From: CAKRPJ01 sp934376955
Lineage (GTDB): Bacteria > Bacillota > Clostridia > Lachnospirales > Lachnospiraceae
Direction of reading: 5' to 3'
Length of the DNA: 59,706 nucleotides
Assembly (NCBI GenBank): GCA_934376955.1
Contig: CAKRPJ010000012.1
Span: 1 to 59,706, forward strand
In this document: positions 48,652-57,559 of the stretch, in pieces
Position numbering within the stretch: the first letter of the stretch is position 1
Layout of the letters: each line of letters begins with the position of its first letter
Notes under the pieces: model-generated
The model's input: only the letters and a program-made list of their open reading frames with translations
Databases searched by the model: none
Told to the model about the DNA's origin: nothing
Made by a program: the position numbers and the translations under genes

Positions 48652-49965
48652 ATGATTAGCATAGTTCTCGTTGCAGCGATCGCTCTGGCAGTTGTTCTCG
48701 GATACAAGACAAAGATCAATACCGGACTTTTCTGTATCGCCTTTGCCTACCTGATCGGATGCTTTGCACTGGGAATGAAGACAAAAGAGCTGATCGCATG
48801 CTGGCCGACAAGTACCATGTTTGTGATCCTCTCTGTTTCCCTGTTTTATAATTTTGCCGCTATTAACGGAACCCTTGAAAAGATGTCCTCTGCCCTGCTC
48901 TATGCCTGCAGAAGCTTTCCGGGACTCCTTCCCTTTGCCCTCTTTTTCGTGGCAGTCGTACTTTCCGTTATGGGAGCAGCATACTTTACCGTACTTGCCT
49001 TCTTAGCTCCGATCACTCTCTTGATCTGTGATGAGGCAAAGATGGACAAGGTGACAGGTGCGGTTGCGATCAACTGCGGCGCCCTTGCAGGCGGTAACTT
49101 CCCGACGGCAGCTCTGGGCGTTATCTTCCGCGGCCTTATGGACACCGCCTATGAGGCAGAGCCGTCCTTAACCGCTCCGGATTCCTTCTCTGAGGAATTA
49201 AAGATTTTCGGCTTTGCCGTTATTTTCTCTCTTATTTTGATCGCGATCTTCCGTTATGGCTTCAAGTCCAACAGAAATATCGGTAAGGGCGTAACCTTTA
49301 AGAAGCCGGAGCCCTTTAACGATAAGCAGAAAAAGACACTGGCTCTTATGCTGGTCATGATGGCAGTTGTCCTGATCTTCCCGCTTTTAAAGATGATCCT
49401 TCCGGGAAATGCACTGATCAAGACCATCAGCGGAAAGATCGATGTAGGCCTTGTAGCAGTATGCTTTACTGTAGTGGCCCTTCTTATGGATCTGGCACCT
49501 CAGAAGGAGGTTATCGCAAAGGTACCGTGGAATACGATCATCATGATCGCCGGTGCAGGAATGCTGATCGCCGTTGCGGTTAAGGCAGGTACGATCGATG
49601 CACTGTCTGCATGGATCGGCTCTAATGTTCCGGTAGCACTTGTTCCGATCGCCTTCAGCCTTGTCGCAGCCTTCATGAGCTTCTTCAGCTCCACCACAGG
49701 TGTTGTTGCTCCGGCTCTGTTCCCGCTGATCCCGGCTCTGGCCGTATCCACAGGCCTCAATCCGGCCGTGCTTTTTGCCTGCACAGTGCTTGGCGCACAG
49801 TCCAGCGCCATCAGCCCATTCTCATCCGGCGGCAGCCTGATCCTTGGCTCCTGCGGAAATGAGGAGGAGAGAAATAATCTGTTCAACCGCCTGTTATTTG
49901 TTGCAGTTCCGGTCAGTGTGATCAGCTGTGCAGTTTATAATGTAGTTGTTGCAATGATCTTATAG
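48652..49965 (+). CDS. MatC-like dicarboxylate transporter
   Basis: A 437-residue membrane protein with about 11-12 helices. The opening region, with INTGLFCIAFAYLIG and FAAINGTLEKMS, closely follows the N-terminal domain of MatC, a malonate/dicarboxylate carrier. C-terminal repeats such as FFSSTTGVVAPALFPLIPAL and SAISPFSSGGSLIL resemble the ion-transporter superfamily (DASS/ArsB fold). It probably imports a di- or tricarboxylate feeding the neighbouring enzymes. GGAGGAAT precedes the ATG. Confidence 0.82.
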   Translation: MISIVLVAAIALAVVLGYKTKINTGLFCIAFAYLIGCFALGMKTKELIACWPTSTMFVILSVSLFYNFAAINGTLEKMSSALLYACRSFPGLLPFALFFVAVVLSVMGAAYFTVLAFLAPITLLICDEAKMDKVTGAVAINCGALAGGNFPTAALGVIFRGLMDTAYEAEPSLTAPDSFSEELKIFGFAVIFSLILIAIFRYGFKSNRNIGKGVTFKKPEPFNDKQKKTLALMLVMMAVVLIFPLLKMILPGNALIKTISGKIDVGLVAVCFTVVALLMDLAPQKEVIAKVPWNTIIMIAGAGMLIAVAVKAGTIDALSAWIGSNVPVALVPIAFSLVAAFMSFFSSTTGVVAPALFPLIPALAVSTGLNPAVLFACTVLGAQSSAISPFSSGGSLILGSCGNEEERNNLFNRLLFVAVPVSVISCAVYNVVVAMIL

Positions 49966-50008
49966 TTTATGATATCGGCCGCAGAAAAGTCGGCAGACAG
50001 GAGTAAAG

Positions 50009-51226
50009 ATGGAAAAGATTAAGATGATGACTCCGCTGGTAGAGATGGACGGAGATGAGATGACCAGGATCCTCTGGCAGTATATCAAGGATGAGCTGCT
50101 TCTTCCTTTTATCGATCTTAACACGGAATATTACGATCTGGGTCTGGAATACCGTGACAAGACAAATGATCAGGTTACCATTGATTCTGCTGAGGCAACA
50201 AAGAAATACGGAGTTGCCGTAAAGTGTGCCACGATCACAGCAAACGCTGCCCGTGTGAAGGAATATAACCTGAAGGAAATGTGGAAAAGCCCGAACGGCA
50301 CGATCCGTGCGATCCTTGACGGAACCGTATTCCGCTGCCCGATTATTGTAAAAGGCATCGAGCCATGTGTAAAGAACTGGAAAAAACCGATCACGCTGGC
50401 AAGACACGCTTACGGTGATGTGTATAAGAACGCAGAGCTTCGCATTCCGGGAGCCGGTGAGGTAAAGCTTGTATACACTCCGGCAGACGGAGGCGAGGAG
50501 CAGACCATCACGGTTCATAAATTTGAGGGGCCGGGCGTAGTTCAGGGACAGTACAACTTAGACGATTCCATCGAAAACTTTGCCAAGAGCTGCTTTGAGT
50601 ATGCCCTTGCCACAAAGCAGGATCTCTGGTTTGCCACAAAGGATACGGTTTCCAAGAAATATGACCATCGCTTCAAGGATATTTTCGCAGAGCTCTTTGA
50701 GAAAGAGTATAAGGAAAAATTTGCGGCAGCAGGGATCGAATACTTCTATACTCTCATCGATGATGCGGTAGCCCGTGTCATGAAGGCCGAGGGCGGATTT
50801 ATCTGGGCCTGCAAGAATTATGACGGCGACGTAATGAGCGATATGGTCTCCTCTGCCTTCGGTTCTCTTGCAATGATGACCTCTGTTCTGGTTTCTCCTC
50901 ACGGATACTATGAGTATGAGGCGGCTCACGGAACCGTACAGCGTCACTACTATAAGCACCTTAAGGGCGAGGAGACTTCCACAAACTCTGTGGCAACGAT
51001 CTTTGCATGGTCCGGAGCGTTAAGAAAGCGCGGTGAGCTGGACGGAAATAAGGAGCTTATGGAATTTGCGGATAAGCTGGAGAAGGCAACGATCGATACG
51101 ATTGAGAGCGGAAAGATGACAAAGGATCTGGCTCTTATGACTACCCTTCCGGATCCGGTGGTATTAAACAGTCTGGACTTCATCGTTGCCATCAGAAAAA
51201 CACTGGAAACGATGTTATCCTGCTAG
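50009..51226 (+). CDS. icd: NADP-dependent isocitrate dehydrogenase
   Basis: A 405-residue isocitrate dehydrogenase of the eukaryote-like (subfamily II) type, oxidising isocitrate to 2-oxoglutarate with NADP. Conserved parts are VEMDGDEMTRILWQ, KSPNGTIRAILDGTVFRCPI (substrate Ser/Asn/Arg), ARHAYGDVYKNAE and DGDVMSDMVSSAFGSL (metal Asp). The usual length is about 400. It ends the LysR-controlled unit, 43 bases after the carrier gene, so it probably processes the imported compound or makes NADPH/2-oxoglutarate. Confidence 0.95.
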   Translation: MEKIKMMTPLVEMDGDEMTRILWQYIKDELLLPFIDLNTEYYDLGLEYRDKTNDQVTIDSAEATKKYGVAVKCATITANAARVKEYNLKEMWKSPNGTIRAILDGTVFRCPIIVKGIEPCVKNWKKPITLARHAYGDVYKNAELRIPGAGEVKLVYTPADGGEEQTITVHKFEGPGVVQGQYNLDDSIENFAKSCFEYALATKQDLWFATKDTVSKKYDHRFKDIFAELFEKEYKEKFAAAGIEYFYTLIDDAVARVMKAEGGFIWACKNYDGDVMSDMVSSAFGSLAMMTSVLVSPHGYYEYEAAHGTVQRHYYKHLKGEETSTNSVATIFAWSGALRKRGELDGNKELMEFADKLEKATIDTIESGKMTKDLALMTTLPDPVVLNSLDFIVAIRKTLETMLSC

Positions 51227-51257
51227 AAACCTCATAGCCGTTTAACTTAAACATAAT

Positions 51258-51322
51258 AAAGGAGCATTGCCCTTCGAGGCAGGATCAGAGGATCCGGTAT
51301 CGATGGACGATGCTCCTTCTTG
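51258..51322. terminator. Bidirectional terminator between icd and aspartate kinase
   Basis: AAAGGAGCAT pairs with ATGCTCCTT, with inner GGATC/GATCC, and TTCTT after it. It serves two convergent genes. Confidence 0.65.
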
Positions 51323-51342
51323 ATTGCAGAACGGCTTTCGTT

Positions 51343-52554
51343 CTATTCCGAAAGTCCGAAGGCATCATGGACGGCGTTCATGGCAGCCATGGCATCCTTT
51401 GACGGGATCAGGACGGTGATGCGGATCTCGGAGGTGGCGATCATGTCGATGTTGACGTTCTGATTGTAGAGGCATTCAAACATCTTTGCCGCAACGCCGG
51501 GGTTTGAGATCATTCCCGCACCGACGATGGACAGCTTGACCATGTCGCAGTCGTATTCAATATGCTCAAAATTGAGAGTTTCCTTGCGCTCCTCTAAGAG
51601 GGAGAGGGTTTCCTTTAGATTATCGTCGGCAACCGTGAAGGAGATATCCTTTGTGCCGTCATGACCGGCTGACTGAATGATGATGTCCACATTGATATTG
51701 GCCTTTGCCAGCACATTGAAAAGCTTGAAAACAGTTCCCGGTGTGTCCGGCAGTCCGAACACAGAGATTCGGTCAGCACTTTTATCCAGAGCGACTCCAC
51801 TGATGAGCATCCGTTCCATTTTATTTACGACCTCCTTAACTACAGTACCTTCTGAGCGATTTAGACTGGAGCGCACAATGAGCGGCACCCCGTATTTTTT
51901 TGCCATCTCCACAGACCGGTTATGAAGGACACCGGCTCCCAGAGTGGCCAGATCAAGCATCTCGTCGTAGGTGATCTCCTTCAATTTTTTTGCCGTCGGG
52001 ACAAGGCGCGGGTCTGCGGTATATACCCCGTCAACATCGGTATAGATCTCACAGGCATCGGCATGAAGCGCCGCGGCCAAAGCAACGGCTGTCGTGTCGG
52101 AGCCGCCGCGTCCCAGTGTGGTATAGTCATCAAATTTATTGATCCCCTGAAAGCCGGTGACGATCACGATCTTCCGGTCGTCAAGCTCCATGCGGATCCG
52201 CTCTGTATCGATCCTTTTTAAACGTGCGTTTCCGTAAACGGAGGTGGTATGCATGGCAACCTGAAAGGCATTGAGGGAGATGGCCCGGACACCCAGCGTA
52301 TCCATTGCCATTGCCATAAGTGCCACAGACATCTGCTCACCGATCGTAAAGAGCATATCCATCTCTCTTTTCGGCGGATCCGGATTGATCTCCTTTGCTT
52401 TTTGGATCAATTCGTCAGTATATTTCCCCATTGCGGATAATACGACAACGATATCATTTCCTTTTTGATAATCCTCAATGCAGCGTCTGGCCACATTGAA
52501 GATACGGTCTTTATCGGCGACGGAAGTGCCGCCAAACTTCTTAACTATTAACAT
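51343..52554 (-). CDS. lysC: Aspartate kinase
   Basis: A 403-residue aspartokinase, the first step of lysine, threonine and methionine synthesis. The kinase domain has MLIVKKFGGTSVAD, TTLGRGGSDTTAVALAAAL and TDVDGVYTADPR. Two ACT domains at the C-terminus (about 265-400, ISVFGLPDTPGTVFKLF and LSIVGAGMISNPGVA) carry the amino-acid feedback sites. ATG 52554 is chosen by GGAGGACATC and by family fit; the longer frame is not aspartokinase-like. No lysine riboswitch is seen upstream. Which amino acid inhibits it cannot be read. Confidence 0.95.
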   Translation of the reverse strand: MLIVKKFGGTSVADKDRIFNVARRCIEDYQKGNDIVVVLSAMGKYTDELIQKAKEINPDPPKREMDMLFTIGEQMSVALMAMAMDTLGVRAISLNAFQVAMHTTSVYGNARLKRIDTERIRMELDDRKIVIVTGFQGINKFDDYTTLGRGGSDTTAVALAAALHADACEIYTDVDGVYTADPRLVPTAKKLKEITYDEMLDLATLGAGVLHNRSVEMAKKYGVPLIVRSSLNRSEGTVVKEVVNKMERMLISGVALDKSADRISVFGLPDTPGTVFKLFNVLAKANINVDIIIQSAGHDGTKDISFTVADDNLKETLSLLEERKETLNFEHIEYDCDMVKLSIVGAGMISNPGVAAKMFECLYNQNVNIDMIATSEIRITVLIPSKDAMAAMNAVHDAFGLSE

Positions 52555-52743
52555 GATGTCCTCCGATAACCGTATTCTGACTGTATGTTCTGTCACAATG
52601 TCAATATACTATTTCTTCCTTTTTGCGTCAATCAAAATCGGAGGCTTTTGACTCCGATATCATTATGTATAATTCAGCGCCATTGTAAAAATCATGGGGA
52701 TGTGTTACACTGTAGTGAACGACACATTCAGAGGAGAAAATTT

Positions 52744-53574
52744 ATGAGAGGAAGAAAGATACGGAATTTCCTGATAGAATCCAAAAGGATGCTCTTAAAA
52801 AAGCCGGTGGTATCCGCAGTCTATATCGCGCTCCGGGCGGCGGTGATCCTCGTGATGATCGCACAGTTTTTTAACAGGAACTTTGAGAATGTCTTCCTGT
52901 GCGCGCTGACGCTGATCCTGTTTATCCTTCCGACGGTCTTAGAGCGAAAGCTTGAGGTCGATCTGCCGGATACGCTGGAGATCATCATTCTTTTATTTAT
53001 TTTTGCGGCGGAGGTGTTAGGAGAGATAAGCGCCTACTATACGACGTATCCGTATTGGGATACTATGCTCCATACGTTAAACGGATTTTTATGTGCGGCA
53101 GTGGGCTTCTGCCTTGTGGATCTTTTCGACCGGAGCGAGCGGTTTTCCCTGACCCTTTCCCCGGTATTTATGGCGATCGTGGCCTTCTGCTTTTCCATGA
53201 CGATCGGAGTGCTGTGGGAGTTTTTTGAGTGCTCCATGGATCGGATCTTCCTGTTTGACATGCAGAAGGATACGGTGGTAACGGCGATCTCGTCGGTAAT
53301 GCTGGATCCGGCAGGAGGAAACCACGCGGTGGTGATCAAAAATATTTCCGATGTCATCGTCATCGCAGACGGAAAGGAGATCCCCCTCGGTGTGGGAGGC
53401 TATCTGGATGTAGGGCTTTATGATACGATGGAGGATCTGTTTGTCAATTTCATCGGTGCAGCCGTATTTTCCGTGATCGGCTATTTCTATGTAAAGGGAC
53501 GCGGACAGGGGAAATTTGCCAAAAGATTTATCCCGAAGATTCTTGAAAGGGAGATAGAGGATGAGGAGCCGTAA
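52744..53574 (+). CDS. Membrane protein, DUF2238-like
   Basis: A 276-residue membrane protein with about seven helices. The pattern PYWDTMLHTLNGFLCAAVGF, GVLWEFFECSMDR and YDTMEDLFVNFIGAAVFSVI (His, Glu and Asp within helices) resembles DUF2238/YjdF-type proteins, in which such residues are conserved. No role is known. GAGGAG precedes ATG 52744; a longer frame from 52585 lacks a site. The stop lies 60 bases before the TPP riboswitch. Confidence 0.7.
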   Translation: MRGRKIRNFLIESKRMLLKKPVVSAVYIALRAAVILVMIAQFFNRNFENVFLCALTLILFILPTVLERKLEVDLPDTLEIIILLFIFAAEVLGEISAYYTTYPYWDTMLHTLNGFLCAAVGFCLVDLFDRSERFSLTLSPVFMAIVAFCFSMTIGVLWEFFECSMDRIFLFDMQKDTVVTAISSVMLDPAGGNHAVVIKNISDVIVIADGKEIPLGVGGYLDVGLYDTMEDLFVNFIGAAVFSVIGYFYVKGRGQGKFAKRFIPKILEREIEDEEP

Positions 53575-53586
53575 AGCAGATGCCGC

Positions 53587-53615
53587 TTGACAAGGCCTGC
53601 CGTGAGGGTTATATT
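53587..53615 (+). promoter_or_regulatory. Promoter of the thi operon
   Basis: TTGACA at 53587-53592, a 17-base spacer and TATATT at 53610-53615, about 20 bases before the riboswitch. Confidence 0.75.
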
Positions 53616-53634
53616 TATTACCAAATAGAATAAT

Positions 53635-53733
53635 ACTCGTACCGGGGAGCCCGTAAGAGCGGGCTGAGAGTTGGCTGTGCTGCCAAGACCCGTATACCTG
53701 ATTTGGATAATGCCAACGTAGGAAGAAATGGAA
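53635..53733 (+). ncRNA. TPP riboswitch (THI element)
   Basis: Contains the diagnostic parts of the TPP aptamer: GGGGAGCCC with CGGGCTGAGA (P2/P3 region) and ACCTGATTTGGATAATGCCA followed by ACGTAGGAA. It lies upstream of six thiamine-salvage genes and is followed by a terminator hairpin, so TPP binding would stop transcription. Confidence 0.95.
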
Positions 53734-53741
53734 ACAACGTG

Positions 53742-53780
53742 AAAAGTGGAGATACCTGCGTATTTCCGCTTTTTATTTTT
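53742..53780 (+). terminator. Expression-platform terminator of the TPP riboswitch
   Basis: AAAAGTGGAGATA pairs with TATTTCCGCTTTT, followed by TTATTTTT. Its left arm follows directly on the aptamer, fitting a TPP-dependent attenuator. Confidence 0.8.
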
Positions 53781-53797
53781 GGGAAGGAAGTGCATTT

Positions 53798-54442
53798 ATG
53801 AATTGCAGACCGGAGGATATGCGTCTATATGCGGTGACAGACCGTACATGGTTACAGGGAGAAACTCTGGAGAGCGCGGTGGAAAAGGCCCTGAAGGGAG
53901 GGGCCACATTTGTTCAGCTTAGGGAAAAGCATCTGGATACAGAGGCTTTTCTGGAGGAAGCAAAGAAGATTAAAAACGTATGTGCCCGTTATCACGTTCC
54001 GTTTGTGATCAACGATAATGTAGAGATCGCTCTTTTAGTGGATGCGGATGGTGTCCACGTTGGCCAGAGCGATATGGAAGCCCTCGATGCCAGAAAAAAG
54101 CTGGGGCCGGATAAGATCATCGGCGTTTCCTGCAAGACCGTCGAGCAGGCCCTTCTGGCACAGTCCCACGGTGCGGATTATCTCGGCGTTGGAGCCATGT
54201 ATCCGACCGGGACAAAGACAGATGCAACCGCAGTTACGCCGGAGGCTCTGGCGGCTGTCTGCAAGGCAGTGGATATCCCCGTCGTTGCGATCGGCGGGAT
54301 CCGAAAAGATCGTCTTGCCCCTCTTAAGGGCACCGGTGTGGATGGCGTGGCAGTTGTCAGTGCCATTTTTGCGGCGCCGGATATTGAAAAGGCGGCAAAA
54401 GAATTAAAGGAGTCCGTAACACAGCTTCTGTGTGAGGAATAG
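53798..54442 (+). CDS. thiE: Thiamine phosphate synthase
   Basis: A 214-residue TIM-barrel enzyme that joins HMP-PP with thiazole phosphate to give thiamine monophosphate. Motifs are VQLREKHLDTEAF, FVINDNVEIAL, GVHVGQSDM, IIGVSCKT, DYLGVGAMYPTGTKTDA and VAIGGIRKD. Length is standard. AAGGAAG precedes the ATG. It is the first gene behind the riboswitch. No thiM, thiG or thiC is in the window, so the thiazole half must come from elsewhere. Confidence 0.96.
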   Translation: MNCRPEDMRLYAVTDRTWLQGETLESAVEKALKGGATFVQLREKHLDTEAFLEEAKKIKNVCARYHVPFVINDNVEIALLVDADGVHVGQSDMEALDARKKLGPDKIIGVSCKTVEQALLAQSHGADYLGVGAMYPTGTKTDATAVTPEALAAVCKAVDIPVVAIGGIRKDRLAPLKGTGVDGVAVVSAIFAAPDIEKAAKELKESVTQLLCEE

Positions 54443-54527
54443 ATCAAAGGGGCGGCACATTGGGGGCACCACCTTGCGTCGCCTTTGAACAAACAAAAGT
54501 TATTGATGCCTGAAAGTGAGGAAAATG

Positions 54528-55328
54528 ATGAAGACAGCATTAACGATCGCCGGAAGTGATTCCAGCGGAGGCGCCGGGATCCAGGCCGACATCAAAACCA
54601 TGATCGCAAACGGAGTATATGCCATGAGTGCGATCACAGCATTGACAGCCCAGAACACGACCGGCGTTCAGGGGATCTTTGAGGTATCCCCGGAATTTTT
54701 GGAACAGCAGATCGACAGTATTTTTACGGATATCCGCCCGGATGCGGTAAAGATCGGAATGGTAGCTTCCGAAGGCCTGATCCGTACAATTGCCGGAAAG
54801 CTTAAGCAGTACAAGGCAGAAAATATCGTTGTGGATCCGGTTATGGTAGCGACCAGCGGCTCCAAGCTTATCAGCGACAGCGCCATCGACACCTTAAAGG
54901 AATGCCTTCTTCCGATGGCAGCCGTTCTTACCCCGAATATCCCGGAGACAGAGGTTCTTTCCGGAATGCGTGTAGCGTCTGCTGAGGACATGATCGCGGC
55001 GGCAAAGCATATCAGTGAAACCTATCACTGTGCCGTTCTCTGCAAAGGGGGACATCAGTTAAATGATGCCAATGACCTGCTTTACCGTGACGGCGGATAC
55101 CGCTGGTTCAACGGACGGCGGATCGACAATCCCAACACCCACGGAACCGGCTGCACCTTATCCAGCGCCATTGCATCGAACCTTGCAAAGGGTTACGATC
55201 TCGACACTGCCGTAGAGCGGGCAAAGGAGTATATTTCCGGCGCACTGGCAGCTATGCTCGATCTGGGACACGGCTCCGGCCCGATGGATCACGGTTTTGA
55301 TCTCCATAACAGCAAATTTGCGGGGTGA
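54528..55328 (+). CDS. thiD: HMP / HMP-phosphate kinase
   Basis: A 266-residue ribokinase-like kinase that phosphorylates the thiamine pyrimidine (HMP) twice. Motifs are LTIAGSDSSGGAGIQADIK, DPVMVATSGSKL, LTPNIPETEVLSG and THGTGCTLSSAIASNLA (catalytic Asp region). ATG 54528 is best spaced from GTGAGG; ATG 54525 is possible. The 85-base gap after thiE contains a CAAAGG/CCTTTG hairpin that might act as a weak attenuator. Confidence 0.95.
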   Translation: MKTALTIAGSDSSGGAGIQADIKTMIANGVYAMSAITALTAQNTTGVQGIFEVSPEFLEQQIDSIFTDIRPDAVKIGMVASEGLIRTIAGKLKQYKAENIVVDPVMVATSGSKLISDSAIDTLKECLLPMAAVLTPNIPETEVLSGMRVASAEDMIAAAKHISETYHCAVLCKGGHQLNDANDLLYRDGGYRWFNGRRIDNPNTHGTGCTLSSAIASNLAKGYDLDTAVERAKEYISGALAAMLDLGHGSGPMDHGFDLHNSKFAG

Positions 55329-55333
55329 TGCGT

Positions 55334-55996
55334 ATGACAACAACAGAAAAGCTGTTAGAAGCGGCAAAGGATATCTGGGCAGAGTACAACACCCACCCGT
55401 TTGTTAAAGGGATCGGTGACGGAAGCCTAGACAAAGAAAAATTTAAATATTACATGATACAGGACTATCTGTATCTGATCGATTATACACGTGTATTTGC
55501 AGCAGGTGCGGCAAAGGCAAAGGATATGGAAACCATGCGCCTGTTTGCGGGTTATACCCATGCGATCTTAGACGGAGAGATGGATATCCACAAGGCATAT
55601 ATGGAGCGCCTTGGCATTATCCCGGAGGAAGCTGAGGCGGCAAGACCGGCCCTCGACAATGTCTCTTACACCTCCTATATGCTCCGTATCGCCTACGAGG
55701 AGGGACAGGCAGAGGTTGCCGCAGCGATCCTTTCCTGTGCGCTCAGCTATGAGGTGATCGCAAAGAAGCTTATCGAGAAAAACCCGGAGGCACCGAACCA
55801 TCCGTTCTACGGCGAGTGGGTGCGGGGCTACGCCTCCGACAGCTATCATGACGAAAATGTGATACTGATCTCTCTGATGGATCGGCTGACAGAGGGATAT
55901 TCCAAAAAGCAGCTTGAGCATTTAAAGGAGATATTTACGTTATGTTCCAGATATGAAAAGGCATTCTGGGACATGGCATGGGAAATGAGGCGGTAG
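55334..55996 (+). CDS. tenA: Aminopyrimidine aminohydrolase TenA (thiaminase II)
   Basis: A 220-residue TenA protein that hydrolyses aminomethyl-HMP derived from degraded thiamine, giving HMP for ThiD. Seen are IWAEYNTHPFVKGIGDGSL, KFKYYMIQDYLYLIDY, a Cys-containing SCALSYEVIAKKL (the active Cys type) and ending YEKAFWDMAWEM. ATG 55334 follows GGGGTG at good spacing and lies just after the thiD stop; the earlier ATG 55328 overlaps that stop. Together with ThiXYZ it forms a base-salvage route. Confidence 0.95.
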   Translation: MTTTEKLLEAAKDIWAEYNTHPFVKGIGDGSLDKEKFKYYMIQDYLYLIDYTRVFAAGAAKAKDMETMRLFAGYTHAILDGEMDIHKAYMERLGIIPEEAEAARPALDNVSYTSYMLRIAYEEGQAEVAAAILSCALSYEVIAKKLIEKNPEAPNHPFYGEWVRGYASDSYHDENVILISLMDRLTEGYSKKQLEHLKEIFTLCSRYEKAFWDMAWEMRR

Positions 55997-56000
55997 AGGT

Positions 56001-56753
56001 ATGCTGGAATTTAAGAACGTATGCTTTCAGTACGACTCAGAGGATTTTTCCATTATCGACCACCTCTCCTTTTCGGTCCGGCACGGTGAATTTGTGTCGG
56101 TGATCGGCGCCTCCGGCTGCGGAAAAAGCACGATATTCCGACTGGCAAACCAGCTCCTTCATCCGGACTCCGGCGAGATACTGGCCGACGGAAAAAGCAT
56201 AACAGGGCTAAAGAGCTACTGCGGATATATGCCGCAGCATGATCTTTTATTCCCGTGGCGCACGGTGAAGGAAAATGTGAAGCTGCCCATGGAGATCGCA
56301 GGCGGATATACAAAGGCGGAGATGAATGAAAAGGCAGATCGGGCATTAGAGTCCGTCGGTCTTTCCGGATGGGCGGACAAGGCCCCGAGAGAGCTGTCGG
56401 GCGGAATGCGCCAGAGGGCGGCCTTTGCCAGAACGCTGCTTACCGGATCGGATCTTCTTCTTCTGGACGAGCCTTTTTCCGCGTTGGACTATCTTACGAG
56501 GCTTTCCATGCGGGAGTGGCTTTTAGAGCAGTGGGAAAAAGAGAAAAAGACAGTTCTTTTCATCACCCATGACGTGGAGGAGGCAGTATTTCTGTCCAGC
56601 AGGATCTTAGTCGTGGAACAGACGCCCATCACGAAGCTTATGTCCATCGAGGTTCCGGCGGAGTATCCCCGGACGCGGGAGGAATTACAGAGACCGGAGA
56701 TCATGGAGCTTAAGGAGCGGCTGATCGAAATGTTAAGGAGAGAACCGTCATGA
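56001..56753 (+). CDS. thiZ: Thiamine-precursor ABC transporter, ATP-binding subunit (ThiZ)
   Basis: A 250-residue ABC ATPase, energising import of pyrimidine precursors. Walker A is IGASGCGKSTIF, the Q-loop region has YMPQHDLLFPW, signature ELSGGMRQRAAFAR, Walker B LLLLDEPFSALD and H-loop FITHDVEEAV. It overlaps the permease gene by four bases (ATGA). Family members (NitT/TauT type) share this structure; the thi assignment rests on operon position. Confidence 0.93.
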   Translation: MLEFKNVCFQYDSEDFSIIDHLSFSVRHGEFVSVIGASGCGKSTIFRLANQLLHPDSGEILADGKSITGLKSYCGYMPQHDLLFPWRTVKENVKLPMEIAGGYTKAEMNEKADRALESVGLSGWADKAPRELSGGMRQRAAFARTLLTGSDLLLLDEPFSALDYLTRLSMREWLLEQWEKEKKTVLFITHDVEEAVFLSSRILVVEQTPITKLMSIEVPAEYPRTREELQRPEIMELKERLIEMLRREPS

Positions 56754-57511
56754 AAAAAAGAAGGATCCAAAATTCTACACTCCCCGCAGCCATTCTGGTA
56801 TTTATCCTGCTTCTTATCTGGCAGGCGGCGGCTCTGGGGATCGATGCGGCGTATATCCTTCCGTCACCGATCCAGGTGCTGGTACGGCTTTGGGAGCTTC
56901 GGAAGCCGCTGTTTACGGCACATCTGCCCGCCACCATGTCCATCGTGGCCATCGGCCTTGTGATCTCGGTGATACTGGGAGTCGGTCTTGCCGTCCTCAT
57001 GGATGCCAGCGAAACGGCAGAAAAGGCGCTGTATCCCCTTATCATTGCTTCGCAGACGATCCCGACAACGGCATTGGCACCGCTTTTTGTGCTGTGGTTC
57101 GGATATTCGATCTGGAGCAAGGTGCTGGTGACTGTCCTGATCACCTTTTTCCCCATCACCATCACCTTGTTTGACGGGTTTAAATCCGTGAAAACGGAGA
57201 TGGAGGAGCTTTTGTTTACCTTTGGGGCAGACAGGCGCCTGATCTTCTTTCACTTAAAGATACCGGCTGTCCTTCCCTGCTTTTTTTCAGCCATAAAAAT
57301 GGCAGTCCCCCTCTCCATCATCGGAGCGGCCATCGGAGAATGGCTCGGAGCCCAGAGCGGGCTCGGATATTTCAGCCGGAGGATGATGACCCAGCTCGAC
57401 GGGGCAGGCGTGTTTGCACCGATCCTGCTGCTTTCCGTTGTGGCGATGGCCTTTGTCGGCCTCGTGACGGTTCTGGAAAAACGGCTGATCCACTGGAGGA
57501 GCGATCTGTAG
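56750..57511 (+). CDS. thiX: Thiamine-precursor ABC transporter, permease (ThiX)
   Basis: A 253-residue inner-membrane permease with about six helices. The EAA-like loop that docks with the ATPase is TFGADRRLIFFHLKIPAVLP, and GEWLGAQSGLGYF is typical of the SsuC/TauC class. Start overlaps thiZ. It completes the translocation pore with ThiZ; a THI5-like binding lipoprotein follows 48 bases later. Confidence 0.93.
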   Translation: MKKRRIQNSTLPAAILVFILLLIWQAAALGIDAAYILPSPIQVLVRLWELRKPLFTAHLPATMSIVAIGLVISVILGVGLAVLMDASETAEKALYPLIIASQTIPTTALAPLFVLWFGYSIWSKVLVTVLITFFPITITLFDGFKSVKTEMEELLFTFGADRRLIFFHLKIPAVLPCFFSAIKMAVPLSIIGAAIGEWLGAQSGLGYFSRRMMTQLDGAGVFAPILLLSVVAMAFVGLVTVLEKRLIHWRSDL

Positions 57512-57559
57512 GGAGCACATTAGATAAACACAAATAATTAAACAAAGAGGAAAATATAA

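Noticed and set aside
52555..52743. Lysine riboswitch upstream of aspartate kinase
   Set aside because: The leader is short and AT-rich and lacks the lysine aptamer motifs; only a small CGGAG/CTCCG hairpin is present.
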